This document shows positions 57,205 to 64,000 of a stretch of 64,000 bases of DNA, piece after piece. The notes beneath the pieces are model-generated. The model did no database searches and was not told where the DNA came from. It saw nothing but the letters and a program-made list of their open reading frames with translations. Position numbers and translations under genes: made by a program. Source of the DNA: Archangium gephyra (lineage in GTDB: Bacteria; Myxococcota; Myxococcia; Myxococcales; Myxococcaceae); contig NZ_CP011509.1 of NCBI RefSeq assembly GCF_001027285.1, positions 4,286,501 through 4,350,500 of the forward strand, in the 5' to 3' direction. Numbering within the stretch: position 1 is the first letter of the stretch; each line of letters begins with the position of its first letter.

Positions 57205-57831
57205 TCAGGACAGCTCGACTTCAGCGGGTGACAGCACCCGGGGATCCATCGCCGCGCTGGTGGACGGGAATTTCACGGCCGTGGTCATCCACCCGTGGTG
57301 CTTGAGCGCCCCCGTATAAGGAGGCTGTCCCGCCACGTTGCCGGTGAGGCGGATGCGCTGGGCGTCGAAACCCGCGGGCACGTTCACCCGGTCGCCCTCG
57401 GACTGGGCCAGCACCGGCTCCAGCGTGAGGTACTGGCGCAGCACCTTGCGGCACCCCTCATGGACGATGCGGGCCGCGGCACCCACGTCCGCGTCCGGGA
57501 AGGCCGCCACGTCCTCCTGGAGGAAGTCGATGAGGCGCCCCTCACGCTGCAGCATGGCGAGGAACTGGAGGGCCGGGGCGTGCTCCCGCTCGGGGGGCAG
57601 GGCGGCAACCGGCTCCTTCTTTTCTGGCGCTTTTTCCGGCGCCTTCTCCAAAGCTGGCTGTCCAGCGGGCAGCTCGGTGGGCGGCGTTCCGGCTGGCAGC
57701 TGTCCGGCGGCGTCGGCCTCCTTCAGGGGCAGTACCGCCTGGGCGAATGCCTGGTTGGCCCAGATCCGCCAGAAGCACACGAACGCGAGCCAGAAACGAG
57801 CGAAGAACGAGAGCGAAGGCTGGTCGGTCAT
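57205..57831 (-). CDS. DUF2760 domain protein
   Basis: The 208-residue protein has an N-terminal hydrophobic segment (FFARFWLAFVCFWRIWAN), a Lys/Pro/Glu linker, and a C-terminal DUF2760-like domain: ALQFLAMLQREGRLIDFLQEDV, DVGAAARIVHEGCRKVL, EGDRVNVPAGFDAQRIRL, GALKHHGWMTTAVKFPS. It may be membrane-anchored. DUF2760 genes are known neighbours of Hsp70-family pairs, exactly the arrangement here, so it is probably a partner of the two chaperone-like proteins. ATG 57831 heads the operon. Confidence 0.85.
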   Translation of the reverse strand: MTDQPSLSFFARFWLAFVCFWRIWANQAFAQAVLPLKEADAAGQLPAGTPPTELPAGQPALEKAPEKAPEKKEPVAALPPEREHAPALQFLAMLQREGRLIDFLQEDVAAFPDADVGAAARIVHEGCRKVLRQYLTLEPVLAQSEGDRVNVPAGFDAQRIRLTGNVAGQPPYTGALKHHGWMTTAVKFPSTSAAMDPRVLSPAEVELS

Positions 57832-57881
57832 CGGCTCCGGATAACAGACCCCCGGAGCTTTTCAATTCACTCGTAGCGCAA

Positions 57882-57916
57882 ATGAAAAGGGCCTCACTGT
57901 TTCCAGTGAGGCCCTT
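57882..57916 (-). terminator. intrinsic terminator of the tRNA-Ala gene
   Basis: AAGGGCCTCACTG pairs perfectly with CAGTGAGGCCCTT around a TTTC loop (13-bp stem). On the minus strand it is followed by TTTTCATTT. It begins 11 bases after the tRNA CCA end. Confidence 0.92.
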
Positions 57917-57926
57917 CCCTGTTGCA

Positions 57927-58002
<76 letters not shown>

Positions 58003-58180
58003 GCAACCACTATGTGCGTCAACCGGCGGGGCTTTTTCTCCGCCGCCGAAAGACGAACGGGCAGATACAGGACCCTATTCCACGTGTCAAGCCGGGAATC
58101 TTCGGGGCTTCTTGCGCCGTTGACGCGCGGCAACTCTGGGTGTCATAAGAACCCCCTCCCATCAGGCGCTTCCCATCGGA

Positions 58181-60541
58181 ATGTCTACTCCCTCATCGAA
58201 GTTGAGCCCGGCCGAGATTACGAAGCTGGAGCAAGCGTTTGCTTCGGACCCCTCCTCCGACGCGTACAAGCCGCTGGCCGAGGCGTACCTGGCAGCAGGT
58301 CGCTTCATGGAGGCGATGGTCGTCTGCAAGAAAGGGGTGAAGGCTCACCCTGATCATGCGGACCCTCGTCTCCTCCTGGCCCGCGTGTACGCGGAGCAGG
58401 GCAAGGACAAGAAGGCCTTGGAAGAGGTGCTCGGCGCCCTTCAGGTGCAGCCCACCGACAAGGCCTCGCTGCGCATGGCGGGTACGTTGCAGCTGAAGAC
58501 CGGCGAAGGCGAGGCCGGCAAGGCCAACCTTCTCAAGGCCTACGCCGCGGACCCCGCGGACGCCGAGACGCTCGCGGCCATGCAGCAGTACCAGGTGCAG
58601 CCGCCCGTGGCCGCCGCTCCTGCGCCCGTGGCCGCTCCGGCTCCTGTCGCCGCGCCCGCTCCGGTGGCCGCGCCCGTGGCCGCTCCGGCTCCCGTGGCCG
58701 CCGCTCCCACTCCCGCCGCCGAGCCCGCTCCCGCCGCCCGCAAGCGCCCGGTGGCCGCCGCGGAGGACGAGGAGGAGGCTCCGCGTCCCAAGGCTCGCGC
58801 CGAGAAGCCCGCGAGCGCCCCGGCCCGCCGCGCCGCGCCCGTGGTCGTCGACGAGGACGAGGACGTCGATGACGACGACGCGCCTCGCAAGTCGCGCAAG
58901 AAGAGCGGCGGCACCAGCAAGTACATCACGCTCGGCCTGCTGATCATCGTGCCCCTCGTCCTGGGCGGCACCGCCTTGCAGATGAGCATGACCACCAAGC
59001 GCAACCGGGCGATCAAGGAGCAGCTCAACGCCGCCACCGAGCAGCTCAAGCACGACTCGTTCGCCTCCTACAAGAAGGCCTGCGAGGCGGCCGACAAGGC
59101 GCTCGAGGTGGACGAGACCTCCGTCGCCGCCCACGGCTACCTGGCCTACTCCTATGCCATCCGCTGGGGTGAGCACGGCGGTGGTGACGACGCCCGCAAG
59201 CGCGCCGAGGAGCACCTGGCCTCCGCCAAGAAGCACCAGACGGAGAAGGATGTCAGCTCGCACCTGTTGGCCGCTGAGGCGCTCATCAAGACCTACGGTG
59301 GCAAGGGCAAGGAGGCGCTCGTTGCCCTCGAGACGACGGTGAAGGAGTTCGATGAGAGGGGCCAGCGCAGCTCGCTGCTGTACCTCACGCTCGGCCTCAT
59401 CCAGATGAACGCGGGCGACCTGGATCGCGCCAAGGACAACCTGGAGAAGGCCCAGGGCATCGCGGCGCAGGACCCGCGCATCTACGCCGCGCTCGGCGCC
59501 GTGTACCGCCGGCTCGGCCAGGACAGCATCGCCGGGAAGAACTACGACTCCGCGCTGCGCTACGAGAAGGACCACCCCGAGTCGCTGCTCGGCGTCTCCC
59601 TGCTGGTCCTGGAGCAGGACGAGCCCAACTTCGGGCTGGCCGCGGTGATGATCAAGAAGCTGCTGGATGCCGAGCCGCCCCCGTCGCCGCGTCAGCTCGC
59701 GGCGGCCCACCTGGCGCGCTCGCTGCTCATCTCGCGCGTGTCCGCGGCCATGGAGAAGCTCAAGCCCGAGGAGCAGGTCAGGCTCGCCGAGGCCACCGAG
59801 GTGCCCGCCGACAAGGAGAAGGCGCGCCAGGAGCTGATCAAGGCCGAGGAGTCGGGCTTCACGCTGGACAAGCAGACCCCCGAGCTGTTGCTCATCAAGG
59901 GCCGCCGGCTGCTCGCCGAGAACGAGTACGACAAGGCTGTCGAGGAGATCCGCAAGGCCATCAAGATCGACCCCACGCGCGCTCAGTTCTACGTGGAGCT
60001 GTCCAAGGCTCTCATGGGCAAGCAGGGCGGCGAGAAGGAGGCCTCCGAGGCCCTCGTCACCGCCATCAAGACCATGGGTGACAGCCCCAAGCTGCTCACC
60101 ATGCTGGGCAACGCCTACCGTAAGCAGGGCAAGCTCAACGAGGCGATCGACGCGTACAAGCGCTCGGTGAAGGAGCCCAACGCGAAGAACCCCGAGGCCC
60201 GTCTGGCCATGGGCACCATCTTGCGCGAGCGCGGCGAGTGGACGATGGCGCAGGAGACGCTGGAGAAGGCGAGCACCGAGTTCATCGGTCAGCCGGAGCG
60301 GGCTGCCACCGCGCTGCTTGAGCTGGCGCGCGTCTTCGAGGGCAAGGGTGACGCCGCCAAGGCCGACGAGACGTACCAGAAGGCGCTCAACGCGGACGAG
60401 AACTACTGCCCGGGCTACTACTTCTACGCGGCCTTCCTCAAGAAGGACCCGAAGCAGGCCACCAAGGCCAAGCCGCTGGCGCAGCAGTACATCACGTGCG
60501 CGCCCAAGGGCGAGTACGTGGCGCAGGCCGGCGCGCTGTGA
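58181..60541 (+). CDS. membrane TPR protein with Pro/Ala-rich linker
   Basis: The 786-residue protein has three N-terminal TPR units (about residues 10-140) followed by a Pro-Ala-Val repeat linker made of APVAAPAP-type units (about 145-180). A highly charged segment with DEDEDVDDDDAP comes next, then one transmembrane helix (about 247-268: KYITLGLLIIVPLVLGGTAL), and a long C-terminal TPR array (about 280-780). There is no signal peptide, so topology is probably N-terminus inside and C-terminal TPRs outside in the periplasm. It is likely a scaffold protein; its function is not recognised. A terminator follows at 60579. Confidence 0.8.
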   Translation: MSTPSSKLSPAEITKLEQAFASDPSSDAYKPLAEAYLAAGRFMEAMVVCKKGVKAHPDHADPRLLLARVYAEQGKDKKALEEVLGALQVQPTDKASLRMAGTLQLKTGEGEAGKANLLKAYAADPADAETLAAMQQYQVQPPVAAAPAPVAAPAPVAAPAPVAAPVAAPAPVAAAPTPAAEPAPAARKRPVAAAEDEEEAPRPKARAEKPASAPARRAAPVVVDEDEDVDDDDAPRKSRKKSGGTSKYITLGLLIIVPLVLGGTALQMSMTTKRNRAIKEQLNAATEQLKHDSFASYKKACEAADKALEVDETSVAAHGYLAYSYAIRWGEHGGGDDARKRAEEHLASAKKHQTEKDVSSHLLAAEALIKTYGGKGKEALVALETTVKEFDERGQRSSLLYLTLGLIQMNAGDLDRAKDNLEKAQGIAAQDPRIYAALGAVYRRLGQDSIAGKNYDSALRYEKDHPESLLGVSLLVLEQDEPNFGLAAVMIKKLLDAEPPPSPRQLAAAHLARSLLISRVSAAMEKLKPEEQVRLAEATEVPADKEKARQELIKAEESGFTLDKQTPELLLIKGRRLLAENEYDKAVEEIRKAIKIDPTRAQFYVELSKALMGKQGGEKEASEALVTAIKTMGDSPKLLTMLGNAYRKQGKLNEAIDAYKRSVKEPNAKNPEARLAMGTILRERGEWTMAQETLEKASTEFIGQPERAATALLELARVFEGKGDAAKADETYQKALNADENYCPGYYFYAAFLKKDPKQATKAKPLAQQYITCAPKGEYVAQAGAL

Positions 60542-60578
60542 GCCGGGCTGCCGTCTAGAAAAAGCAGTGCTGATAGCG

Positions 60579-60617
60579 ACGGGCGCGGGGATGGTGAAAA
60601 TCCCGCGCCCGTTTGCT
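60579..60617 (+). terminator. intrinsic terminator after the TPR gene
   Basis: ACGGGCGCGGGGAT pairs with ATCCCGCGCCCGT (one bulged G) around a short GGTGAAA loop and is followed by TTGCTT. It separates the TPR gene from the haem o synthase cluster. Confidence 0.8.
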
Positions 60618-60653
60618 TGAAGTGCGACTCCCCCCTGTGTAAGGGAGTCAGCC

Positions 60654-61541
60654 GTGAGCGCCCGTGCCGTGAGTCATCAGTCGAGCTTCGCTTCGGATCT
60701 GCTGTCCCTCACCAAGCCGAGGCTGTCCGGGCTGGTGATCGCCACCGCCGCGGGGGGCATGTGGTTGGCTCCCGGCGAGCTGACGGTGCCGCGCATCCTC
60801 GTGACGCTGCTGGCCACCGCGGGCACGGTGGGCGCCGCCAACGCGCTCAACTGCTACTGGGAGCGCGAGAGCGATCGCTTCATGGCGCGCACCCGCAACC
60901 GCCCGCTGCCCTCGGGGCGCATGGAGCCGGGTGTGGCGCTGGCCTTCGGGCTGGGCCTGGCGGCGCTCTCCCTGCCGGCGCTCGCGCTGGGCGCCAACCT
61001 GCTCACCGCGGGGCTGGGCCTGGTGGCGCTGGTGAGCTACGTGCTCGCGTACACGCCGCTCAAGGCGCGCACTTCCCTCTCCATGCTGGTGGGCGCGGTG
61101 CCCGGCGCGCTGCCCCCGCTCATGGGCTGGACGGCCGTCACCGGGCAGATCGACGCGGGCGGCTACGTCCTCTTCGCCATCCTCTTCCTGTGGCAGATTC
61201 CGCACACCATCGCGATCGGCCTGTTCCGCAAGGACGAGTACGCGGCGGCCGGCCTCAAGACCGTGCCCCTGGAGCGCGGGGAGGACTCGAGCCGGCTGCA
61301 GATCGTCCTCTACCTGGTGGCGTTGGTGCCCATGACGCTGCTGCCCTTCCAGCTGCGCATCGCCGGGGCCTGGTACCTGACGGCCGCGGTGGTGCTGGGC
61401 CTCTCCTTCCTCGGGCTGGGAGCGACCGGCCTCTTCCGGAGCCTGGGAAGGCCCTGGGCCCGTCAGACGTTCCTGTTCAGCCTGCTGTACCTGGCCGGCC
61501 TCTTCGCCGCGCTGATGCTCGACAGTGGGGGACACGGTTGA
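60654..61541 (+). CDS. ctaB: haem o synthase (protohaem IX farnesyltransferase)
   Basis: The 295-residue integral membrane prenyltransferase farnesylates haem b to haem o for terminal oxidases. It shows LLSLTKPRLSGLVIATAAGG, the first Asp-rich motif in ANALNCYWERESDRFMARTRNRPLPSG, YTPLKARTSLSMLVGAVPGALPPLMGW (shown split here as LSMLVGAVPGALPPLMGW), and FLWQIPHTIAIGLFRKDEYA. The start is GTG 60654. The stop is a few bases before the ABC ATPase gene, so they are probably one transcript of a cytochrome oxidase assembly cluster. Confidence 0.95.
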   Translation: MSARAVSHQSSFASDLLSLTKPRLSGLVIATAAGGMWLAPGELTVPRILVTLLATAGTVGAANALNCYWERESDRFMARTRNRPLPSGRMEPGVALAFGLGLAALSLPALALGANLLTAGLGLVALVSYVLAYTPLKARTSLSMLVGAVPGALPPLMGWTAVTGQIDAGGYVLFAILFLWQIPHTIAIGLFRKDEYAAAGLKTVPLERGEDSSRLQIVLYLVALVPMTLLPFQLRIAGAWYLTAAVVLGLSFLGLGATGLFRSLGRPWARQTFLFSLLYLAGLFAALMLDSGGHG

Positions 61542-61548
61542 TTCGAGG

Positions 61549-62526
61549 ATGATGCGCTCCGCGGCGCCACTGCTCCAGCTCGAGGGCCTCACCCGACGCT
61601 TCAAGGCCCGCGTGGCGCTCGAGGGGCTGAACCTCGCGGTGGGCGCGGGCGAAATCGTCGGTCTGCTCGGTCCCAACGGGGCGGGCAAATCCACCACCTT
61701 CCAGCTGCTCGCCGGCCTGCTCTCCCCGGACTCCGGGCGCGTGCTCTTCGAGGGGCGGCCCCTGTCGCTCCACGATCCGGCCCTGCGCCGGCACCTGGGC
61801 ATCATCTTCCAGCGCGGCAGCCTGGATGACCTGATGAGCGCGCGGGAGAACCTGCGGCTCGGTGCCCGGCTGTACGGGTTGACGGGCGCGCGGGCCCACG
61901 AGCGCGTGGAGCAGATGCTCCGCCTCATCGGCCTCGAGGACCGCGGCGACGAGCGCGTCTCCACCTGGTCCGGCGGCATGCGGCGGCGGCTGGAGCTGGC
62001 GCGCGCCCTGGTGCACCAGCCGCGCATCGTCCTCATGGACGAGCCCACGCAGGGGCTCGACGAGGCCTCCTTCCGCTCCTTCTGGTCCCACCTGCGCGCG
62101 CTGCGCGACGCCGAGGGCCTCACCGTGCTGCTCACCACGCACCGGGCCGACGAGGCGGAGATGTGTGACCGGCTCGCGGTGCTGGACGCGGGCCGGCTGG
62201 TGGCCACCGACACACCGGCGGCGCTGGCCGCGCGGGTGGGCGGAGACATCCTCACCCTGGAGGCCCGGGAGCCCGAGTCGCTCGCGGCCGAGCTGCGCCA
62301 GCGGCTGGGCCTGGAGGCGCGCGTGGTGGAGGGCCGGGTGCAGGTGGAGGTGGAGCAGGGGCATGCGCTGGTGCCCCGGCTGGTGGAGGCCTTCCCGGCC
62401 GGCCGGCTCGCCTCGGTGTCCCTGCGCCGTCCCACGCTCGCGGACGTGTTCCTCCAACTCACCGGCCGCGTGCTCGGGGCGGACCAGCCCACCGCCGAGC
62501 CCGCTCGCAGGAGTCGCCGTCGATGA
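61549..62526 (+). CDS. ABC transporter ATP-binding protein
   Basis: The 325-residue protein is a typical ABC-2 exporter ATPase of the CcmA/NodI type: Walker A GLLGPNGAGKST, Q-loop GIIFQRGSLDDLMSARENLRL, signature STWSGGMRRRLELARAL, Walker B RIVLMDEPTQGLD and H-loop LLTTHRADEAE. A ~90-residue C-terminal extension follows. Start choice: ATG 61549 is used; a GTG at 61525 would overlap ctaB. Its stop overlaps the permease start (ATGA). The neighbouring haem o synthase suggests a role in cytochrome oxidase biogenesis, but the substrate is unknown. Confidence 0.92.
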   Translation: MMRSAAPLLQLEGLTRRFKARVALEGLNLAVGAGEIVGLLGPNGAGKSTTFQLLAGLLSPDSGRVLFEGRPLSLHDPALRRHLGIIFQRGSLDDLMSARENLRLGARLYGLTGARAHERVEQMLRLIGLEDRGDERVSTWSGGMRRRLELARALVHQPRIVLMDEPTQGLDEASFRSFWSHLRALRDAEGLTVLLTTHRADEAEMCDRLAVLDAGRLVATDTPAALAARVGGDILTLEAREPESLAAELRQRLGLEARVVEGRVQVEVEQGHALVPRLVEAFPAGRLASVSLRRPTLADVFLQLTGRVLGADQPTAEPARRSRRR

Positions 62527-63416
62527 ACGCCCCCGCTACCTCTCTTCCCACCCCTGACGCCTCGGGGGAGGAGGAGCGTGAGCTGTCCCACGTGGACGCG
62601 CCCGCCTTCCCCGAGGAGCGTGCCCCCGGTGGGCTCGCGCTGCAGTGGTCCACCGTGCGCGTGCTGCTGGCGCGCGACGTGGTGCGCTTCTTCCGCCAGC
62701 CCAGCCGGATTGTCGGCGCGCTCGCCCAGCCCATCCTCTTCTGGTTCGTCATCGGCGCGGGCTTTTCGGGCTCCTTCCGCGTCGAGGGCGCGCAGGACCT
62801 GGACTACCAGCGCTTCTCCTTTCCCGGCGTCGTCACCATGGTGGTGCTCTTCAGCGCCATCTTCGCCACCATCTCCGTCATCGAGGACCGGCGCGAGGGC
62901 TTCCTCCAGTCGGTGCTGGCCGGGCCGGGCTCGCGCCTGGCGGTGGTGCTGGGCAAGGCGCTGGGCTCCTCGGCCATCGCGCTGCTGCAGGCCTCGCTCT
63001 TCCTGCTCTTCGCCCCGCTGGCCGGGGTGACGGCCGCCACCCTGGATGTGCCGCTGCTGCTGACGGTGATGGTGCTCTCCGCCCTGGGCCTCACCGGCAT
63101 GGGCATCGCCCTGGCCTGGTGGGTGCGCTCCACCGCCGGCTACCACGCGGTGATGAGCATCGTCCTGCTGCCCATGTGGGTGCTCTCCGGTGCGATGTTT
63201 CCCCTCAAGGGCGCCGGGCCGCTGCTGGCGTGGGTGATGCGCTTCAACCCCATGCGCTTCTCCGTCGAGGGCGTGCGGCGCGCGCTGTACGGCGCCGAGG
63301 CCTCGCTCGCCGTGGGCACCGCCTCCTCCGGCGCGGGCCTCGAGGTGCCGGTGCTGCTCGTCTTCGCCACCGTCTTCCTGGGGCTCGCCGCGGTGAGCAT
63401 CAGCCGGCGTGAATAG
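62523..63416 (+). CDS. ABC-2 type transporter permease
   Basis: The 297-residue protein has a cytoplasmic N-terminal segment of about 40 residues and six hydrophobic segments in ABC-2 pattern: ARDVVRFFRQPSRIVGALAQ, SFPGVVTMVVLFSAIFATIS, EDRREGFLQSVLAGPGSR, and WVLSGAMFPLKGAGPLLAWV. It pairs with the preceding ATPase via an ATGA overlap. It probably exports a lipid-like, drug-like or cofactor substrate; the ctaB context suggests oxidase maturation. A terminator follows. Confidence 0.9.
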   Translation: MNAPATSLPTPDASGEEERELSHVDAPAFPEERAPGGLALQWSTVRVLLARDVVRFFRQPSRIVGALAQPILFWFVIGAGFSGSFRVEGAQDLDYQRFSFPGVVTMVVLFSAIFATISVIEDRREGFLQSVLAGPGSRLAVVLGKALGSSAIALLQASLFLLFAPLAGVTAATLDVPLLLTVMVLSALGLTGMGIALAWWVRSTAGYHAVMSIVLLPMWVLSGAMFPLKGAGPLLAWVMRFNPMRFSVEGVRRALYGAEASLAVGTASSGAGLEVPVLLVFATVFLGLAAVSISRRE

Positions 63417-63444
63417 CTGGAATCACCGTTCTTCCGTTGGATTC

Positions 63445-63480
63445 CGGGTCCGCTCTTCTGTTACGACGGCGGACCCGTTT
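63445..63480 (+). terminator. intrinsic terminator after the ABC permease
   Basis: CGGGTCCGC (63445-63453) pairs perfectly with GCGGACCCG (63469-63477) around a 15-base loop and is followed by TTTCAT. It separates the permease gene from the next lipoprotein gene. Confidence 0.75.
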
Positions 63481-63536
63481 CATCAGGCCGTTCGCGCGCG
63501 ACCCGCTATGCGCCGGCCACACGAGGGAGTGTTCAC

Positions 63537-64000
63537 ATGAAGCTGCGTACGCTGGGCGTCGCGGTGCTCGGTGCGGTGGGACTCGCCGCCGTGCCGGCCT
63601 GCCAGAAGCACGAGGCCCCTCCGGCCGCTCCCGTGGCCCGGGCCCCCGCTCAGGACAAGGCCGCGCCCAGGGTCGAGGCTCCCGCCCCGGCGCCTGCTCC
63701 GCCCGTCACCGGTGGCGGCACCGTCCAGGGCTCCATCGCCTTCAAGGGCGCCGCCCCCACGCCCGCCGCCATCACGCCCAGCGAGGATCCCGCGTGTGAG
63801 GGCATGGTGCTCAAGGACCAGTCCGTCCTGGTGACGAACGGCAAGCTGGCCAACGTGCTCGTGCGCGTGCGCGGCCTGGTGCCCCACTCGCGTCCGGGCG
63901 AGCCCGCCTTGATCGACCAGCAGAAGTGCACCTATACGCCGCGCGTGCAGGGCGTCACCGCCGGTCAGCAGGTGTTCATCAAGAACAGCGACGGCACGCT
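63537..64000 (+). CDS. cupredoxin-like lipoprotein, truncated by window edge
   Basis: The first 154 codons are present. A signal peptide ends in a lipobox (LAAVPAC), followed by a Pro/Ala linker (APAPAPAPPV). The body has GGGTVQGSIAFKGAAPTPA, then LANVLVRVRG, QQKCTYTPRV and AGQQVFIKNSDGTL. This matches plastocyanin/methylamine-utilisation-type cupredoxin-like proteins, in which the NSD segment is usually followed by a copper-ligand His just beyond the window. ATG 63537 has SD GAGGGAG. It is probably part of the oxidase-linked cluster. Confidence 0.75.
   Translation, partial: MKLRTLGVAVLGAVGLAAVPACQKHEAPPAAPVARAPAQDKAAPRVEAPAPAPAPPVTGGGTVQGSIAFKGAAPTPAAITPSEDPACEGMVLKDQSVLVTNGKLANVLVRVRGLVPHSRPGEPALIDQQKCTYTPRVQGVTAGQQVFIKNSDGT

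Overview
The window is chromosomal DNA from a myxobacterium, most likely of the Cystobacterineae (Archangium/Cystobacter/Melittangium group). Base composition and codon third positions are strongly GC-rich almost throughout. Myxobacterial signatures include a MYXO-CTERM sorting tail on a secreted phytase, an AHH-nuclease toxin with Imm11 immunity proteins of the kind common in this suborder, many Sec lipoproteins, degenerate signalling domains and large TPR proteins. No species call is possible from sequence reading alone.

Layout. 1-5.3 kb (minus strand): a truncated 5'-nucleotidase-like lipoprotein, a chain tetR > AmpG-like transporter > coaD > MBL hydrolase joined by overlapping start/stop codons, then a D-2-hydroxyacid dehydrogenase > apt pair. 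5.4-12.7 kb (plus): SWIM-SNF2 helicase, recN (with a LexA-box-like site), PP2C phosphatase and an M23 peptidase. 12.8-14.7 kb (minus): a degenerate GGDEF protein and an RlmM-like rRNA methyltransferase. 14.8-22.2 kb (plus): core gene-expression block secA, rpsB, tsf, pyrH, frr and a pseudo-receiver/GGDEF-like protein, with structured leaders and terminators. 22.2-28 kb: cyaY and sixA (minus), a lipoprotein (plus), and a 1262-residue NfnAB-like fused flavo-iron-sulfur oxidoreductase (minus). 28.2-35.9 kb: a polysaccharide/glycan assembly cluster with two polytopic glycosyltransferase-like proteins, a GT2, a coiled-coil protein, a double GT4 and a divergent single GT4.

35.9-40.1 kb is an accessory island that looks less GC-rich than its surroundings. 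It holds a secreted protein made of four ~83-residue repeats of a type I do not recognise, a GNAT acetyltransferase remnant, and a polymorphic-toxin locus (AHH toxin followed by two tandem Imm11 immunity genes exactly 621 bp apart). 40.1-42.2 kb holds a predicted tail-anchored protein, an unknown protein and a DUF1569 protein. 42.3-52.4 kb: a di-heme beta-propeller lipoprotein, an SHS-type MFS transporter, a secreted phytase plus 5'-nucleotidase pair (phosphate scavenging), a zinc-ribbon protein, a DUF4184 membrane protein and a PDZ-CPBP protease. 52.5-57.8 kb (minus): a DUF2760 > Hsp70 > Hsp70 operon. Then come tRNA-Ala(CGC) with its own terminator, a membrane TPR protein, and ctaB (haem o synthase) with an ABC-2 exporter and a truncated cupredoxin-like lipoprotein, probably the edge of a cytochrome oxidase cluster.

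A GC-rich palindromic element (CCCTCACCCC / CCCTCTCCC arms) occurs five times, always at gene 3' ends and four times between convergent genes. The best candidates for new biology are the four-repeat secreted protein beside the toxin/duplicated-immunity locus, the fused NfnAB-like enzyme, the DUF2760-Hsp70 pair, and the rpsB leader.
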